Assembly: GCA_023433205.1 (NCBI GenBank)
Contig: JAEZDS010000202.1
Location: 1-13,040, forward strand
From: Bacteroidota bacterium
GTDB lineage: Bacteria; Bacteroidota; Bacteroidia; B-17B0; Aurantibacillaceae
DNA: 13,040 nucleotides
Reading direction: 5' to 3'
The notes beneath the pieces were generated by a model. The model searched no databases, had not been told where the DNA came from, and worked only from the letters and a program-made list of their open reading frames with translations. Shown here piece after piece: positions 1-7,780 of the stretch (position 1 is the stretch's first letter; every line of letters begins with the position of its first letter). The position numbers were made by a program, and so were the translations under genes.

Positions 1-776
1 AAAATGTTGAACGTTTCCTCGCCAGCAGATGCACTGCAATCGTTGCCATCAGCGAAATTCAGAAAAAGGAACTCTCGATACAACACAGGATCTGTGCTGA
101 AAGTAAGATCAAAGTTATTCCGCTTGGTTTTGATCTTGATAAATTCTCAACCGGCCAAAAGGAAAAAAGAGAAGCTTTCAGGAGCCGGTATGGCATTAAA
201 ACCGATGAACTGGCCATAGGAATTATTGGCCGCCTTGCTCCGGTAAAAAATCACGGCCTTTTTATTGATGCGATCGCCAGGTGTAAACAGAACAGCAGCC
301 GCAAAATAAAGGCCATTATTGTGGGCGATGGTGAAACCCGGGAAGCCATAAAAGACCATATTAAAAAAGCCGGCTGCAGCAGTACCAACAATGCAGGTGA
401 GGAAGCCGACTTTATTTTTACCAGCTGGATCAAAGAAGTTGATGTGGTGCTTGCCGGGCTTGATCTGCTGTGCCTCACCTCGCTGAACGAAGGCACGCCT
501 GTTAGTCTCATCGAAGCTCAGGCCGCGTCGCGCTTTGTGGTGAGCACCGACGTTGGTGGTATCAGAGATATCCTGCATCCTGGCTGCGGTCTGCTTTCAA
601 AAGCACAAGACAAAGAAGCTTTTGCAGATAATCTGCAGAAGGCTATCACGCATTTCCCCGCGTACGAAAGCAAGGCAGGCGCAGCTTCACAGACCATCGC
701 CACAAAATTCAGCTACAGGCGACTTTGCCTCGACATGGACAACCTGTATAAACAACTGCTTGCTGAAAGGAAATAG
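1..776 (+). CDS. Glycosyltransferase family 4 (GT-B), 5'-truncated by window edge
   Basis: This is the C-terminal part, about 257 residues, of a retaining GT-B glycosyltransferase. It would transfer a sugar from a nucleotide-sugar donor to a growing surface glycan at the cytoplasmic membrane. The reading frame is open from base 3 with no stop until TAG at 774-776, so the gene begins outside the window; the internal ATG at 321 is not its start. Visible landmarks are an AIVAISE segment and VIPLGFD near the domain linker, IGRLAPVKNH at the start of the donor-binding Rossmann fold, VGDGE, and the E-x7-E donor site NEGTPVSLIEA followed by STDVGGI. These are hallmarks of the GT4 family. Donor and acceptor cannot be read from the sequence. 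It converges on sppA with a 29-base gap and is not on the strand of the export operon further right. Family assignment is secure; the exact product is unknown. Confidence 0.9.
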   Translation, partial: NVERFLASRCTAIVAISEIQKKELSIQHRICAESKIKVIPLGFDLDKFSTGQKEKREAFRSRYGIKTDELAIGIIGRLAPVKNHGLFIDAIARCKQNSSRKIKAIIVGDGETREAIKDHIKKAGCSSTNNAGEEADFIFTSWIKEVDVVLAGLDLLCLTSLNEGTPVSLIEAQAASRFVVSTDVGGIRDILHPGCGLLSKAQDKEAFADNLQKAITHFPAYESKAGAASQTIATKFSYRRLCLDMDNLYKQLLAERK

Positions 777-805
777 TCTGGTGAGGCCAGCTATATGGAC
801 AGCAA

Positions 806-2581
806 CTACTCGATCAGGAAAGTAAAAGGCAGTCGTGCCTGCACTCCACTTACCTTTACCATGTCCTGCAACTGTTTAAAATAAGGATAAGCCGCGCCAA
901 GGGTTCCGGAAAGCACACGCTGTTCAACTTCTTTTTCTGCTGTGTTGAAAATTCCGTCAAAAGGGCCTTTGAGTTTTGGAAGTTCTGTGATGCGGTAGTC
1001 CTTTAAACCGGCTTTTTCAGCTGCATATGCCACTGCTTCAGAAAGTCCGCCCAATTCATCAACAAGATTTAGTTTCAGTGCATCGCTGCCTGACCAAACC
1101 CTACCCTGGCCCATACTGTCGACACTGGCCTGACTGATGTTGCGGCCCTGGGCTACTTTTGAGGTAAATACTTCATACACCCGTTCAACACTTGCCTGCA
1201 CGAAATCGCGTTCGGCCGGAGTAACAGCACGGAGTCCGCTGGCAATATCGCTGTATTTATTTGTATTAACCGTGTCGGTTGTAATGCCGATCTTATGTTC
1301 AAGAAGTTTACCGAAATTGGGAAGCACTCCAAAAACCCCAATTGAACCGGTTATGGTATTGGGCTGAGCAAAAATACGGTCGGCAGCACAGCTGATATAA
1401 TAACCACCGCTTGCCGCAACATCGCCCATACTTACCACCACAGGCTTGTCTTTTTTAGTCAAAAGCATTTCCCTCCATATAACATCGCTGGCAAGGGCGC
1501 TGCCTCCGGGCGAGTTCACGCGCAATACAATGGCTTTGATCTTGTCATTCTCTCTGGCTTCCTTCAAAGCTTTACAGATCCTGTCACTGCCAGCTTCCTC
1601 ATCGCGGCCATCACCTGAGGTAATGGGGCCGTTGGCATATACAACAGCAATTCGGCCGGCACCTACGCCGGCACCCGGCTTGGCGTGGTACTTGTTTACC
1701 TTTACAAATGGTATGCTTTTTTTCGAATCTGTGACTTCTGATTTTTGTCTGAGTATATCAAGAACCTCGTCTTCATACGCTACCTGATCGATCAGCGTTC
1801 CGAGTGCGTCTTCGGCAAATCGTATGGTAAGATTATTGGCCATTGCATTCAGCTCTTCTACCGGAACTTTCCGCGAAGCAGCTATGTCTTTCAGCAGAGA
1901 ATGCCAGATGCTGTTGAGGAATACCTCTGACTGTAACCGGTTTGCCTCGCTCATTTTTTCCAGAATAAAAGGCTCCACTGCGCTCTTAAATTTCCCATGC
2001 CGGAAGATCTGCATCTCAATATTAAGTTTATCAAATGCATTCCTGAAAAATAACATGTTCATGGCAAGTCCCTTCCAGGCTATTGAACCCTCGGGGTTCA
2101 GGAAAACTCTGTCAGATACCGAAGCCAGATAATACTGCCCCTGCGTGAAATTCTCAGAATAACTGTAAACGTATTTACCACTGGCCCTGAAATCAAGCAG
2201 CGCCTTCCTTAACTCTGCCAGGGAAGCAATGCCACCGCGCAGATCTTTAAAACGCAGGTAAATACCGGTGATCTTATCGTCTTTTGCGGCTCCTTTAATT
2301 TTCCTTATTAGGGTGTTAAGCCCAAGCTGATTGCCATCAACCATGGGCGTGATATCGGCAAGCTGACTAAAAGGATTTTCTCTTTCGCGCTCAATGATCT
2401 CACCCTCAAGATCGAGCCTGAGAATGGTTTTGCCGGTGAGTACCGTGGTTTCAGTACCCCGGCTGTTCATTACACTGCCTAAACCCGACTTTAACATTGC
2501 CACCAGCAGAAATACGCCTAACACGGTTGCGATCAGCAATCCAATTAACGATCCAAAAAATGCACCAAAAAATTGTTTCAT
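806..2581 (-). CDS. sppA: Signal peptide peptidase SppA, 67 kDa type (protease IV)
   Basis: A membrane-anchored serine protease that degrades cleaved signal peptides in the periplasm or membrane. The protein is 591 residues, close to the long E. coli type with two tandem ClpP-like domains. Residues about 4-30 form one membrane anchor. The N-terminal domain carries the general base lysine, Lys199 in GKFKSAVEPF. The C-terminal domain carries the nucleophile, Ser391 in GDVAASGGYY, followed by a TGSIGVFG segment. Both members of the Ser/Lys dyad are therefore present and the enzyme should be active. The ATG start at 2581 places the anchor at the very N-terminus as expected. It is divergent from folK across about 110 bases and convergent with the glycosyltransferase at 1-776. 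No terminator hairpin is evident in the 29 bases after its stop. Confidence 0.96.
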   Translation of the reverse strand: MKQFFGAFFGSLIGLLIATVLGVFLLVAMLKSGLGSVMNSRGTETTVLTGKTILRLDLEGEIIERERENPFSQLADITPMVDGNQLGLNTLIRKIKGAAKDDKITGIYLRFKDLRGGIASLAELRKALLDFRASGKYVYSYSENFTQGQYYLASVSDRVFLNPEGSIAWKGLAMNMLFFRNAFDKLNIEMQIFRHGKFKSAVEPFILEKMSEANRLQSEVFLNSIWHSLLKDIAASRKVPVEELNAMANNLTIRFAEDALGTLIDQVAYEDEVLDILRQKSEVTDSKKSIPFVKVNKYHAKPGAGVGAGRIAVVYANGPITSGDGRDEEAGSDRICKALKEARENDKIKAIVLRVNSPGGSALASDVIWREMLLTKKDKPVVVSMGDVAASGGYYISCAADRIFAQPNTITGSIGVFGVLPNFGKLLEHKIGITTDTVNTNKYSDIASGLRAVTPAERDFVQASVERVYEVFTSKVAQGRNISQASVDSMGQGRVWSGSDALKLNLVDELGGLSEAVAYAAEKAGLKDYRITELPKLKGPFDGIFNTAEKEVEQRVLSGTLGAAYPYFKQLQDMVKVSGVQARLPFTFLIE

Positions 2582-2691
2582 AAATTACATCTGGTCCAGT
2601 TTCCCCGACCGGTTTAAATGACTAAAATAGCTGTCTTTTACAATTGAGCTTAAAAGTATAAAATTATTAAGCTGTGCCGGGACAAACTCGT
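2582..2691. promoter_or_regulatory. Divergent intergenic region between sppA and folK
   Basis: This 110-base A+T-rich gap should hold the promoters for both divergent genes. On the minus strand there is a TTTG (bases 2683-2686) and a TACTTTTA (2651-2658), one mismatch from the Bacteroidota -7 consensus TAnnTTTG. The spacer is 24 bases, slightly longer than usual, so the sppA promoter is only a weak candidate. No convincing promoter for folK was found on the plus strand. No hairpin or riboswitch-like structure was recognised. Confidence 0.3.
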
Positions 2692-3183
2692 ATGAATAAG
2701 GTTTTTTTATGTTTGGGTGGTAACCTGGGTCCGCGGGAAGCGTTGCTTCATCAGGCCAGGGAGAGGATAGTTAGCAGCTGTGGTTCGGTTGTTGCCGCTT
2801 CGCAGATCTTCGAAACCGAAGGCTGGGAAACCAAAAGCGAGAACCTATATCTTAACCAGGTGATAGAGATATGTACCAATTATGATGCTGTTACTTTACT
2901 TGATAAACTGATGAAGGTTGAAGCGGCGCTTGGCAGAGAAAGAGGCAAAGTAAAAAACGCCGACAGGCACATGGATATTGATATTCTCTTTTTTAATGAT
3001 CAGATCATTGATAATGACAGGTTGGTAATCCCGCATCCCCGGCTTCATCTCAGGCGTTTTGTCCTGGTACCGCTGAACCAGATCGCCCCACTGATGATTC
3101 ATCCTGTTTTTAACACAAAGATCAGTGACTTGCTGTCAGGTTGTAAAGACCCTCTGCGTGTGAACCTGTATCAGGGCACATAA
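2692..3183 (+). CDS. folK: 2-amino-4-hydroxy-6-hydroxymethyldihydropteridine pyrophosphokinase (HPPK)
   Basis: A cytoplasmic enzyme that moves pyrophosphate from ATP to 6-hydroxymethyl-7,8-dihydropterin, the step before dihydropteroate synthase in folate synthesis. The protein is 163 residues, normal for single-domain HPPK. It opens with VFLCLGGNLGPRE, the family N-terminus. The catalytic loop and signature run through GRERGKVKNADRHMDIDIL, with Arg82, Arg84, Arg92 and the two metal-binding aspartates Asp95 and Asp97. A PHPRLHLRRFVLVPL block follows. The ATG at 2692 is preferred over an in-frame GTG at 2674 because it places the first beta strand directly at the N-terminus. The residue before Arg92 is Asp rather than the Pro seen in many HPPKs, but the catalytic residues are intact. 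It is the first plus-strand gene ahead of the OmpA-like gene, 46 bases away, and is divergent from sppA. Confidence 0.96.
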   Translation: MNKVFLCLGGNLGPREALLHQARERIVSSCGSVVAASQIFETEGWETKSENLYLNQVIEICTNYDAVTLLDKLMKVEAALGRERGKVKNADRHMDIDILFFNDQIIDNDRLVIPHPRLHLRRFVLVPLNQIAPLMIHPVFNTKISDLLSGCKDPLRVNLYQGT

Positions 3184-3187
3184 TAAT

Positions 3188-3218
3188 TTTGCTTTAAAGC
3201 TGGAATAATCTACTTTTA
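3188..3218 (+). promoter_or_regulatory. Candidate promoter before the OmpA-like gene
   Basis: TTTG at 3188-3191 and TACTTTTA at 3211-3218 are separated by 19 bases. This resembles the Bacteroidota -33/-7 pair (TTTG and TAnnTTTG), with one mismatch in the -7 box. Transcription would start only a few bases before the ATG at 3230, giving a very short leader, so the call is tentative. Confidence 0.35.
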
Positions 3219-3229
3219 GTCCTGCTGAA

Positions 3230-5164
3230 ATGCCAGTACATGTATTATTGATCACTATTTTCTGCCTTGCCGGTTTTTGCAGGGCGCAGGTAACCATTAT
3301 TGGTCACAATATGATCAATCATGTTCCCCTTCAGAATACCCTCATTGAGGTTAAAAAAGAAGGCGCTGTTGTACAATCCATCGACACCAGGAACAAATCA
3401 GACTTCAGGGTTCAGCTGGACTTTGGCAGTAACTATCAGATCATTTTCACCAACAATCGCAGCCCCCGAATGTTTATGGAGGTGATGGCCGCCGGGGTAC
3501 CTGCAGAAAAATTTGAATACCGGATGACCTATGAGCTCAACATTCCATTTGTTGACAGAAAGGATGAGGATATTGACACACTGGTGTTCTCGCGCGCTTT
3601 TCACCGTGTGGTGTACAATGGCAAGAGCAAAATGGTTGACGACACAGCCTACAACAACGAATTTGCAAGAAATCTATTAAAAGCAGGTGAACACGTTCCT
3701 GTACAAAGTCCCGATCAGAATATGCTGCCGGCAATAGTAGCCGGAAAAATAATGCTGGAAGCCAAAAACGCTTTTGCTCTTGGCAACAGAGTGGTATTGC
3801 TGTTAGACCGTAACGGCAATGAACTCAGAAGAACTGTTACCAGTCGTTCAGGAGAATTTGTCTTCAGCAAGATCCGTATTAATGAGGCTTCGGCGATAAA
3901 AATGCTGATAAGTGAAGCGGAAAGCGGTGGAAAGCCCATCAATCTGCTAAACAGTAACAAGGAGATTGTGGCAACACAAAAGGCTGCTGAAGGAAGCTGC
4001 CGGTGGGAGCTTAACGACGTGCAGTTTTTTAGCCTGGTTGACAACAGCTATTCCAATAACGTAGGTGGAAAGCTTGTTGCATCTTCAGCAAAACAAAAAA
4101 AGTTTTACGCTGACAAGACTGTTTATCTTTCAAACAGGCTCAATACTGTTGTTCAGCAGACCAGAAGCAGCGAACTGGGCACCTTTGTTTTTGAAGGCCT
4201 TAAACCAGACCAGGATTACCTCATTGGTGTTGAGACCGCAGAACTGCAACCGGGTGAGCGGATTGATCTGCTAAGCAGAGATGATCACTATCTGGGAACA
4301 CTCGACAGCTTAACCGGCAACAAGTCGTCGCTGGCTCTGCACACTTCACACAATCCGCTTTTTGACGGACTGTCGCTGGCTGAAAATGAGATCAAGATGG
4401 GGGTTAAGGGCACCATATACGGCGACAACGTTAATAACCCAATAGGAAAATTAAAGATCATACTGCTGAACGACCATTACGAGGTTATTGACAGCGCCTT
4501 AACAAGCGATCTTGGCGCCTTTCGTTTTAAGTATCTGCCATTTTTAAAGCGCTTTTACCTCAGCGCAGAGAATAACAATAATATACTGGATGTTTTTAAA
4601 AACATCCTTATTTACAGCAGCGACGACAACCTTATAAAAATTATGACACATGAAAAAGGCAGGAAGTTCAGGTATCAGCCGCTGGCCACCGAGCTAAGCC
4701 GGCTGCGCGAGATTGAACTGGATGATCCATGGCTCGATCTTGTTGATCCGGACCCTGCGATGCTTTTTGCCTCTTCAGGCACCACCAAACCACCAGCTCT
4801 TCCTAAAAAACCCATAGCGGAGAATATTCATTTTGAGACCGGCCGTTACAACATCACTGATGCTTCAAAAGAGATACTCGACAAGATAATACTTGTGTTA
4901 CATGCCAACAAAAAACTCAGGATAGAGATTGGGGCCCACACTGACAGCAAAGGAACTGCCAGGGCCAACCTTCTGCTTAGTGAACAGCGTGCGGCTTCCG
5001 TAAAACAATACTTAACCGCCGGAGGGATTGACGCCTCACGCATTGAGACCAAAGGATATGGCGAAAGTTTTCCACTCAATAATTGCGGTGAGGGATCAGA
5101 TTGCACCGAGATGGAACACGCGCAGAACCGCAGAACTGAATTCAGGATACTAGATACACAATGA
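3230..5164 (+). CDS. Secreted multi-domain protein with C-terminal OmpA peptidoglycan-binding domain
   Basis: A 644-residue exported protein that probably ties the outer membrane or a periplasmic assembly to peptidoglycan. Residues 1-20 form a signal peptide with a likely signal peptidase I cut after CRA. The Cys is followed by Arg and preceded by Phe, so it is a poor lipobox. Three or four beta-sandwich segments, like carboxypeptidase regulatory or Cna-B folds, follow at about 21-85, 165-232, 275-335 and 390-445. Several share a late SRSGEFVF / SSELGTFVF / TSDLGAFRF motif. Residues about 530-642 form the OmpA domain: HFETGRY, GAHTDSKG (Asp572), LSEQRA (Arg587), GYGESFP, a Cys619/Cys625 pair and a closing NRRTEF. 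Asp572 and Arg587 match the residues that bind diaminopimelate in OmpA. I see no OmpA beta barrel. The domain mix recalls part of PorE of the type IX secretion system, but no TPR or propeller region is seen. Its last codons overlap gldC. Confidence 0.88.
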   Translation: MPVHVLLITIFCLAGFCRAQVTIIGHNMINHVPLQNTLIEVKKEGAVVQSIDTRNKSDFRVQLDFGSNYQIIFTNNRSPRMFMEVMAAGVPAEKFEYRMTYELNIPFVDRKDEDIDTLVFSRAFHRVVYNGKSKMVDDTAYNNEFARNLLKAGEHVPVQSPDQNMLPAIVAGKIMLEAKNAFALGNRVVLLLDRNGNELRRTVTSRSGEFVFSKIRINEASAIKMLISEAESGGKPINLLNSNKEIVATQKAAEGSCRWELNDVQFFSLVDNSYSNNVGGKLVASSAKQKKFYADKTVYLSNRLNTVVQQTRSSELGTFVFEGLKPDQDYLIGVETAELQPGERIDLLSRDDHYLGTLDSLTGNKSSLALHTSHNPLFDGLSLAENEIKMGVKGTIYGDNVNNPIGKLKIILLNDHYEVIDSALTSDLGAFRFKYLPFLKRFYLSAENNNNILDVFKNILIYSSDDNLIKIMTHEKGRKFRYQPLATELSRLREIELDDPWLDLVDPDPAMLFASSGTTKPPALPKKPIAENIHFETGRYNITDASKEILDKIILVLHANKKLRIEIGAHTDSKGTARANLLLSEQRAASVKQYLTAGGIDASRIETKGYGESFPLNNCGEGSDCTEMEHAQNRRTEFRILDTQ

Positions 5165-5487
5165 TGAAAACCACAGAGATCACTTTTAAGGTTACCGTAG
5201 ACGAGAACAACCTGCCAACAAAAATTACCTGGGATGCACCGGCCTCGGGAGAGAAGAGCGAATGTAAAAGTATGATGGTGGCGCTCTGGGATGAGAAGGA
5301 GAACAACACGTTAAGGATTGATCTCTGGACCAGGGAAATGAGCATTGAAGAAATGAAGAAATTCTACCACCAGAACATTGTAACACTTACCGACACGTAC
5401 GTAAAAGCCACCGGCGATGAGGCCACAGCAAAAAAGATGAAAAAATTTCTGGGAGAGATTGGCCGGGAGATTGGTGTGCTGCGCTAG
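5161..5487 (+). CDS. gldC: Gliding motility protein GldC homologue
   Basis: A 108-residue protein without signal peptide or membrane segment, so predicted cytoplasmic. It matches the GldC family of Bacteroidota: an N-terminal TTEITFKVTVDEN strand, a central MMVALWD and LRIDLWT block, then EEMKKFYHQ and a DTYVKAT segment before a helical C-terminus. In gliding flavobacteria GldC is an accessory motility protein whose loss weakens movement; its biochemical role is not established. Homologues also occur in non-gliding species, so the gene alone does not prove motility. The ATG at 5161 overlaps the TGA of the upstream OmpA-like gene (ATGA), which indicates translational coupling. A second ATG at 5164 would give 107 residues. 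gldB, its usual partner in gliders, is not adjacent. Its stop lies only 2 bases from the stop of the convergent lytic transglycosylase gene. Confidence 0.92.
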   Translation: MMKTTEITFKVTVDENNLPTKITWDAPASGEKSECKSMMVALWDEKENNTLRIDLWTREMSIEEMKKFYHQNIVTLTDTYVKATGDEATAKKMKKFLGEIGREIGVLR

Positions 5488-5489
5488 TT

Positions 5490-6704
5490 CTAACGAGGTA
5501 GGTGAATAACAAGCGTTTGCCCGCGTACCGCGCTGGCAGAGGCTTCCAGGTTGTTCCATTTACAAATGTCAGTTTCCTTCACCTTAAAGAACGCTGCCAG
5601 ATTTGTAATTGGCTCATCAACTCGCACCACGTATCTTATTTTTCTTTGCAGAAGGGTGTCAACCTCAGCAGCAGGCGCCCGGGCAATCACCTCGGTTTTT
5701 TTCACATAAGGCAGCAGCACATCACCTTCAGGAACCAGGTCGCGTGCGTACGCAGTATAATCAACATTATCGCTTTTAGGCACCCGCAATTCATAAACTT
5801 TCCCTCCGGGATTCGGCAGAGAGCTGCGCAGCAACCAGGGATTAAAGATGCGAAGAGTTACCAGGTTTACCCCGATGTGCTTTGCGAAATCTGCCAGATC
5901 GCTTATCGTTGTATCAACTTTAAAAACCTTGTATGGAATTTTTGATGCGTACCTGAGCTGTGTTCTTTTGATCCCAAAATGTTCGGGATTCTTCAATAAT
6001 GTTTTATAGGCAAGGATACGGTAAACGAAACTTCCCGTCTCGGGATTCAGCATCAGGTCGAAATAATTATCTGCCTTCTGGCTGCGCAGCGCATTTCTGA
6101 TTCCGCCAATACCTCTGTTATATGCAGCGGCAGCAAGGGTCCAGTTATTAAAATTGGCGTACGCCTGTTTAATATGCTTACAGGCGGCTACCGTTGCCTT
6201 CTCAACATGATAACGTTCATCAACATAATCGTTCACCTCAAGGCCGTAGTGTCGTGCTGAAACAGGCACCAGCTGCCAGAAGCCTGCTGCGCCTGCAGGA
6301 GAGGTGACATTTGACAGATGGCTTTCAATAACGCACAGGTACTTAAAGTCATCAGGCAGACCCTCTTTTTTCAGAATAGGTTCAATATACGGAAACCAGC
6401 GCTTCGCCTTATTAAAAAAGACCATCGAAGTGGTCTTCCAGTAGGCAGAGCTGAAAAATTCCTTTTCAAGAGCCGTTCGTATTCCATAATTGTTAGAGGG
6501 TACCGGTTCACCGCAAAAATGCAGATCGGGGGGAATATTCAAACCCAGCACATTAAAGTTATTGTTGTGATAAGCAATCTGGTTGGTTGCGGGAGGATAA
6601 ACGAAGCTCTTTACCACAACATAAGTGCCGCAGAAAATGAGGAAAAACAAACCTGTAAGGATTAGTTTTACCTTAAAAAAGAACCGTCCTGTCGTATAGT
6701 ACAT
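5490..6704 (-). CDS. Membrane-anchored lytic transglycosylase, MltD-like, with LysM-like C-terminus
   Basis: An enzyme expected to cleave the MurNAc-GlcNAc bond of peptidoglycan with formation of 1,6-anhydroMurNAc. Its 404 residues begin with one membrane segment at about 13-31, with the rest in the periplasm. The SLT domain spans about 101-210. The catalytic glutamate is Glu127 in CVIESHL, followed by GAAGFWQLVP and AAAAYNRGIGG, the standard motifs of the MltD group. Two degenerate LysM-like segments follow: about 258-310 (with NPWL and YELRVP) and about 354-402 (with ICKWNNL, RGQTLVI). These would bind glycan strands. Its ATG overlaps the TAA of the wecA-like gene by one base (TAATG), making it the last gene of the export operon. 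This suggests it makes room in the wall for polysaccharide export, although a general wall-turnover role is possible. Confidence 0.93.
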   Translation of the reverse strand: MYYTTGRFFFKVKLILTGLFFLIFCGTYVVVKSFVYPPATNQIAYHNNNFNVLGLNIPPDLHFCGEPVPSNNYGIRTALEKEFFSSAYWKTTSMVFFNKAKRWFPYIEPILKKEGLPDDFKYLCVIESHLSNVTSPAGAAGFWQLVPVSARHYGLEVNDYVDERYHVEKATVAACKHIKQAYANFNNWTLAAAAYNRGIGGIRNALRSQKADNYFDLMLNPETGSFVYRILAYKTLLKNPEHFGIKRTQLRYASKIPYKVFKVDTTISDLADFAKHIGVNLVTLRIFNPWLLRSSLPNPGGKVYELRVPKSDNVDYTAYARDLVPEGDVLLPYVKKTEVIARAPAAEVDTLLQRKIRYVVRVDEPITNLAAFFKVKETDICKWNNLEASASAVRGQTLVIHLPR

Positions 6705-7765
6705 TACTTCTTTTTTGTACCGATAACTGTATTTAAGTACAGCGAACAGCTAACAATTAGTACATAAAACAACGCTATATAAAACAGTGTATACGAGAAA
6801 TCCAGCACAAGGTTGTATGCCAGAATGGCACCTGCCCCGCCGGTCAGCAGAAACAGAATAGCGATCTTTTTTTCTGTTAACCCCTTGAAAAAGAGGTGGT
6901 GAGTTGTGTGATCCTTGCCCCCCACAAATGGAGAATTTCCTGCCAAAATCCGGTTAGTTACCACGGCAAAGGTATCAGTTAAAGGCAAAAGAAATACCAA
7001 TACAACGATCAAAGGATTTGCCACCGGGAAACCATTGAGCAGGGCCGAGGTGGGATTGTTCCAGCAGTTATCAATGCCCATTACTGCCAGGAACAGTCCC
7101 AGAAACTGACTTCCTGTATCGCCCATGAACATTTTTGAAGGATGAAAATTATACACCAGAAACCCGCATAAGGCGCCGAGCACACCAAGGTTAAGCATAG
7201 TGGCATAGCTGCCTGTATGAAAAAGCGCAATATTTACCGTTACCATAAATAAACATGCGCACATTGAAGCTATTGCTGCAATACCATCCATATTGTCAAG
7301 CATATTGATAGAGTTCATGATGCCTACCACCCAAATGATAGTGAGCATGTAATTGAGCAGCTGATTCTGGAAGACAGAAATACTGTGGCCCGAGAAGATA
7401 ATTATGAGCGCGCAAAATACCTGGGTGAGAAATTTCAGCAAAGGCTGGGTATTAAAAGCATCATCGGCAAGGCCCATCAAAAAGGCAAGTGTAGCGGCCA
7501 TTAAAACTCCAACCATCTGCAGGTTAAACCCTGGCATCTGCTCGGGGATAAGAATGGTAAAAATAAAAGCGAAGAGAAAAACCACGTAAAAGGAAATGCC
7601 TCCAAGCGATGGTTTTACTGAGGGGCTCCAGCGTACCTGATGCAGATGGTAATCACGAATACCCAGGGTTTGCGCGAATCTCAGCAATATGTAATTGATG
7701 AGCAGCGAAAACACAAAGCATAAAACAAACAGCGTAGTGACTACAAAATGAAAATCATACCTCAT
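6704..7765 (-). CDS. WecA/MraY-like undecaprenyl-phosphate sugar-1-phosphate transferase
   Basis: A polytopic membrane enzyme of 353 residues with about ten or eleven hydrophobic segments. It would transfer a HexNAc-1-phosphate (GlcNAc in WecA) from a UDP-sugar to undecaprenyl phosphate, starting a lipid-linked polysaccharide repeat. Family motifs are all present: GLADD with the aspartate pair Asp101-Asp102, NSINMLDNMDG at 151-161, MGDTGS at 214-219, and the cytoplasmic GGKDHTTHH loop at about 282-290. This loop is closer to WecA/TagO type enzymes than to MraY, and the setting in an export operon supports a role in surface polysaccharide rather than wall synthesis. The sugar specificity is not readable. 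The ATG start lies 15 bases after the rfbC stop, and the last codon overlaps the lytic transglycosylase start by one base. Confidence 0.92.
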   Translation of the reverse strand: MRYDFHFVVTTLFVLCFVFSLLINYILLRFAQTLGIRDYHLHQVRWSPSVKPSLGGISFYVVFLFAFIFTILIPEQMPGFNLQMVGVLMAATLAFLMGLADDAFNTQPLLKFLTQVFCALIIIFSGHSISVFQNQLLNYMLTIIWVVGIMNSINMLDNMDGIAAIASMCACLFMVTVNIALFHTGSYATMLNLGVLGALCGFLVYNFHPSKMFMGDTGSQFLGLFLAVMGIDNCWNNPTSALLNGFPVANPLIVVLVFLLPLTDTFAVVTNRILAGNSPFVGGKDHTTHHLFFKGLTEKKIAILFLLTGGAGAILAYNLVLDFSYTLFYIALFYVLIVSCSLYLNTVIGTKKK

Positions 7766-7780
7766 GTTTTAAACGTTGGT

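Noticed and set aside
147..578. Open frame of 143 codons on the minus strand opposite the glycosyltransferase
   Set aside because: It lies antisense to a frame with clear GT4 motifs, has no recognisable domain, and is a shadow of that gene.
321..776. Short separate gene starting at the ATG at 321
   Set aside because: The same frame is open and encodes conserved GT4 sequence back to base 3, so the ATG is internal to a gene cut by the window edge.
3230..3290. Lipoprotein signal for the OmpA-like protein
   Set aside because: The candidate Cys17 is preceded by Phe at -1, which does not fit a lipobox; an ordinary signal peptidase I cut after CRA is more likely.
5502..5945. Open frame of 147 codons on the plus strand opposite the lytic transglycosylase
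   Set aside because: It is antisense to conserved LysM-like and C-terminal sequence, lacks any known motif, and would be a coding overlap without support.
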